From: a bacterium
GTDB lineage: Bacteria > SZUA-79 > Acidulodesulfobacterales > Acidulodesulfobacteraceae
Direction: 5' to 3'
Assembly (NCBI GenBank): GCA_021799935.1
Contig: JAJYZM010000095.1
Coordinates: 1-5,218, forward strand
DNA: 5,218 bases
Shown here: one piece after another, positions 4,863 through 5,218 of the stretch
Layout of the letters: every line of letters begins with the position of its first letter
How positions within the stretch are numbered: position 1 is the first letter of the stretch
Position numbers and translations under genes: made by a program
Notes under the pieces: generated by a model
What the model was told of the DNA's origin: nothing
Database searches by the model: none
What the model saw: only the letters and a program-made list of their open reading frames with translations

Positions 4863-5218
4863 TCCTTGAATGCCTGTATGTGACATCTCCGGTTTGAATG
4901 GACCGGATTATTTTATGGCTCCTCACATATTCTGCGATAACATCGTAAGCCTTTTCTTTTTGCAAACCGTCGTCAGGCATATTAGCTATTTTTTGCATCT
5001 TTGCGCCGGATGTAATAAGCCAGTAATCTTTATCAGGTTGTATCTGCTTTCCGTTAATTTCAAAACTTTTAATTCTCTTTGCGCCCTGTTGATTCATAAG
5101 TATATGCATTTTGGAATTGGATATTCTGGTAGCGTCTCCGCCCATCTGTAAATACGGATCAGTTGCAAAAACATCGCTTAAATTGCTGGATGTAGTCTGA
5201 ATAATTTTTTGCCCGCTC
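4852..5218 (-). CDS. soxB: Second SoxB-like protein, C-terminal 121 residues (cut by window edge)
   Basis: The frame is open from the window edge to TAA at 4854-4852, so the gene continues past 5218; the Met at 5145 is internal and not a start. The visible part aligns without gaps to residues 443-563 of the complete SoxB at 420-2111, from LSDVFATDPYLQMGGD through EKAYDVIAEYVR to the shared ending HS-x-TAG. Over the last 97 residues I count 51 identities, about 53%, so the two are clearly related but not a recent copy. This is the C-terminal (substrate-specificity) domain of the 5'-nucleotidase-like family; the metal-binding domain lies outside the window and cannot be checked. It is the first gene of the visible cluster, 87 bases ahead of the first dsrE-like gene. 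A truncated or inactive paralog cannot be excluded. Confidence 0.85.
   Translation of the reverse strand, partial: SGQKIIQTTSSNLSDVFATDPYLQMGGDATRISNSKMHILMNQQGAKRIKSFEINGKQIQPDKDYWLITSGAKMQKIANMPDDGLQKEKAYDVIAEYVRSHKIIRSIQTGDVTYRHSRTAG

Noticed and set aside
4852..5145. A stand-alone 97-residue protein starting at the Met at 5145
   Set aside because: The frame stays open upstream to the window edge and matches SoxB without gaps, so this Met is internal.
4399..5151. Plus-strand frames at 4399-4650 and 4870-5151
   Set aside because: Antisense to the first DsrE-like gene and to the partial soxB; no independent coding signs.
1..5218. CRISPR array, tRNA, rRNA, insertion sequence or prophage
   Set aside because: No regularly spaced repeats, no cloverleaf or rRNA-like segment and no transposase or integrase-like frame were seen on either strand.

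Overview
This window is an AT-rich bacterial segment in which every convincing gene lies on the minus strand, so transcription runs from high to low coordinates. Every product whose N-terminus can be seen is exported, by a Sec signal, a lipobox or a Tat signal. The content is a Sox-type (periplasmic thiosulfate/sulfur oxidation) locus. The host should be a Gram-negative sulfur-metabolising bacterium with a periplasm. Its lineage cannot be fixed from this segment; AT-rich sulfur-cycling lineages of deltaproteobacterial, campylobacterotal or aquificotal type are possibilities, and this is inference only.

Layout in transcription order: (1) 4852-5218, C-terminal 121 residues of a soxB-like gene that continues past the window edge. 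(2) 4237-4764, exported DsrE-family (COG1416-like) protein. (3) 3340-4152, soxA, a diheme c-type cytochrome built from two similar halves. (4) 2775-3269, second exported DsrE-like protein. (5) 2168-2731, third DsrE-like protein, a predicted lipoprotein. (6) 420-2111, complete soxB with a twin-arginine signal. (7) 198-419, a 222-base spacer with a candidate promoter. (8) 1-197, N-terminal fragment of another exported protein, possibly an outer-membrane porin. Gaps inside the cluster are 43-87 bases and contain no convincing intrinsic terminator, so genes 1-6 may form one operon, with possible internal promoters ahead of the first dsrE-like gene and soxA.

How the parts could work together: in the classical pathway SoxAX oxidatively joins thiosulfate to a cysteine of the carrier SoxYZ, and SoxB then hydrolyses the terminal sulfonate to sulfate. 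Here SoxA and two SoxB proteins are present, but soxX and soxYZ are not in the window. The space between the two soxB genes holds soxA and three secreted DsrE-like paralogs, each with one conserved Cys-His pair. DsrE-family proteins are usually cytoplasmic sulfur-transfer proteins, so their export beside SoxA and SoxB is the most notable point here. They may be periplasmic sulfur carriers or delivery proteins for the Sox enzymes. That role is a hypothesis.
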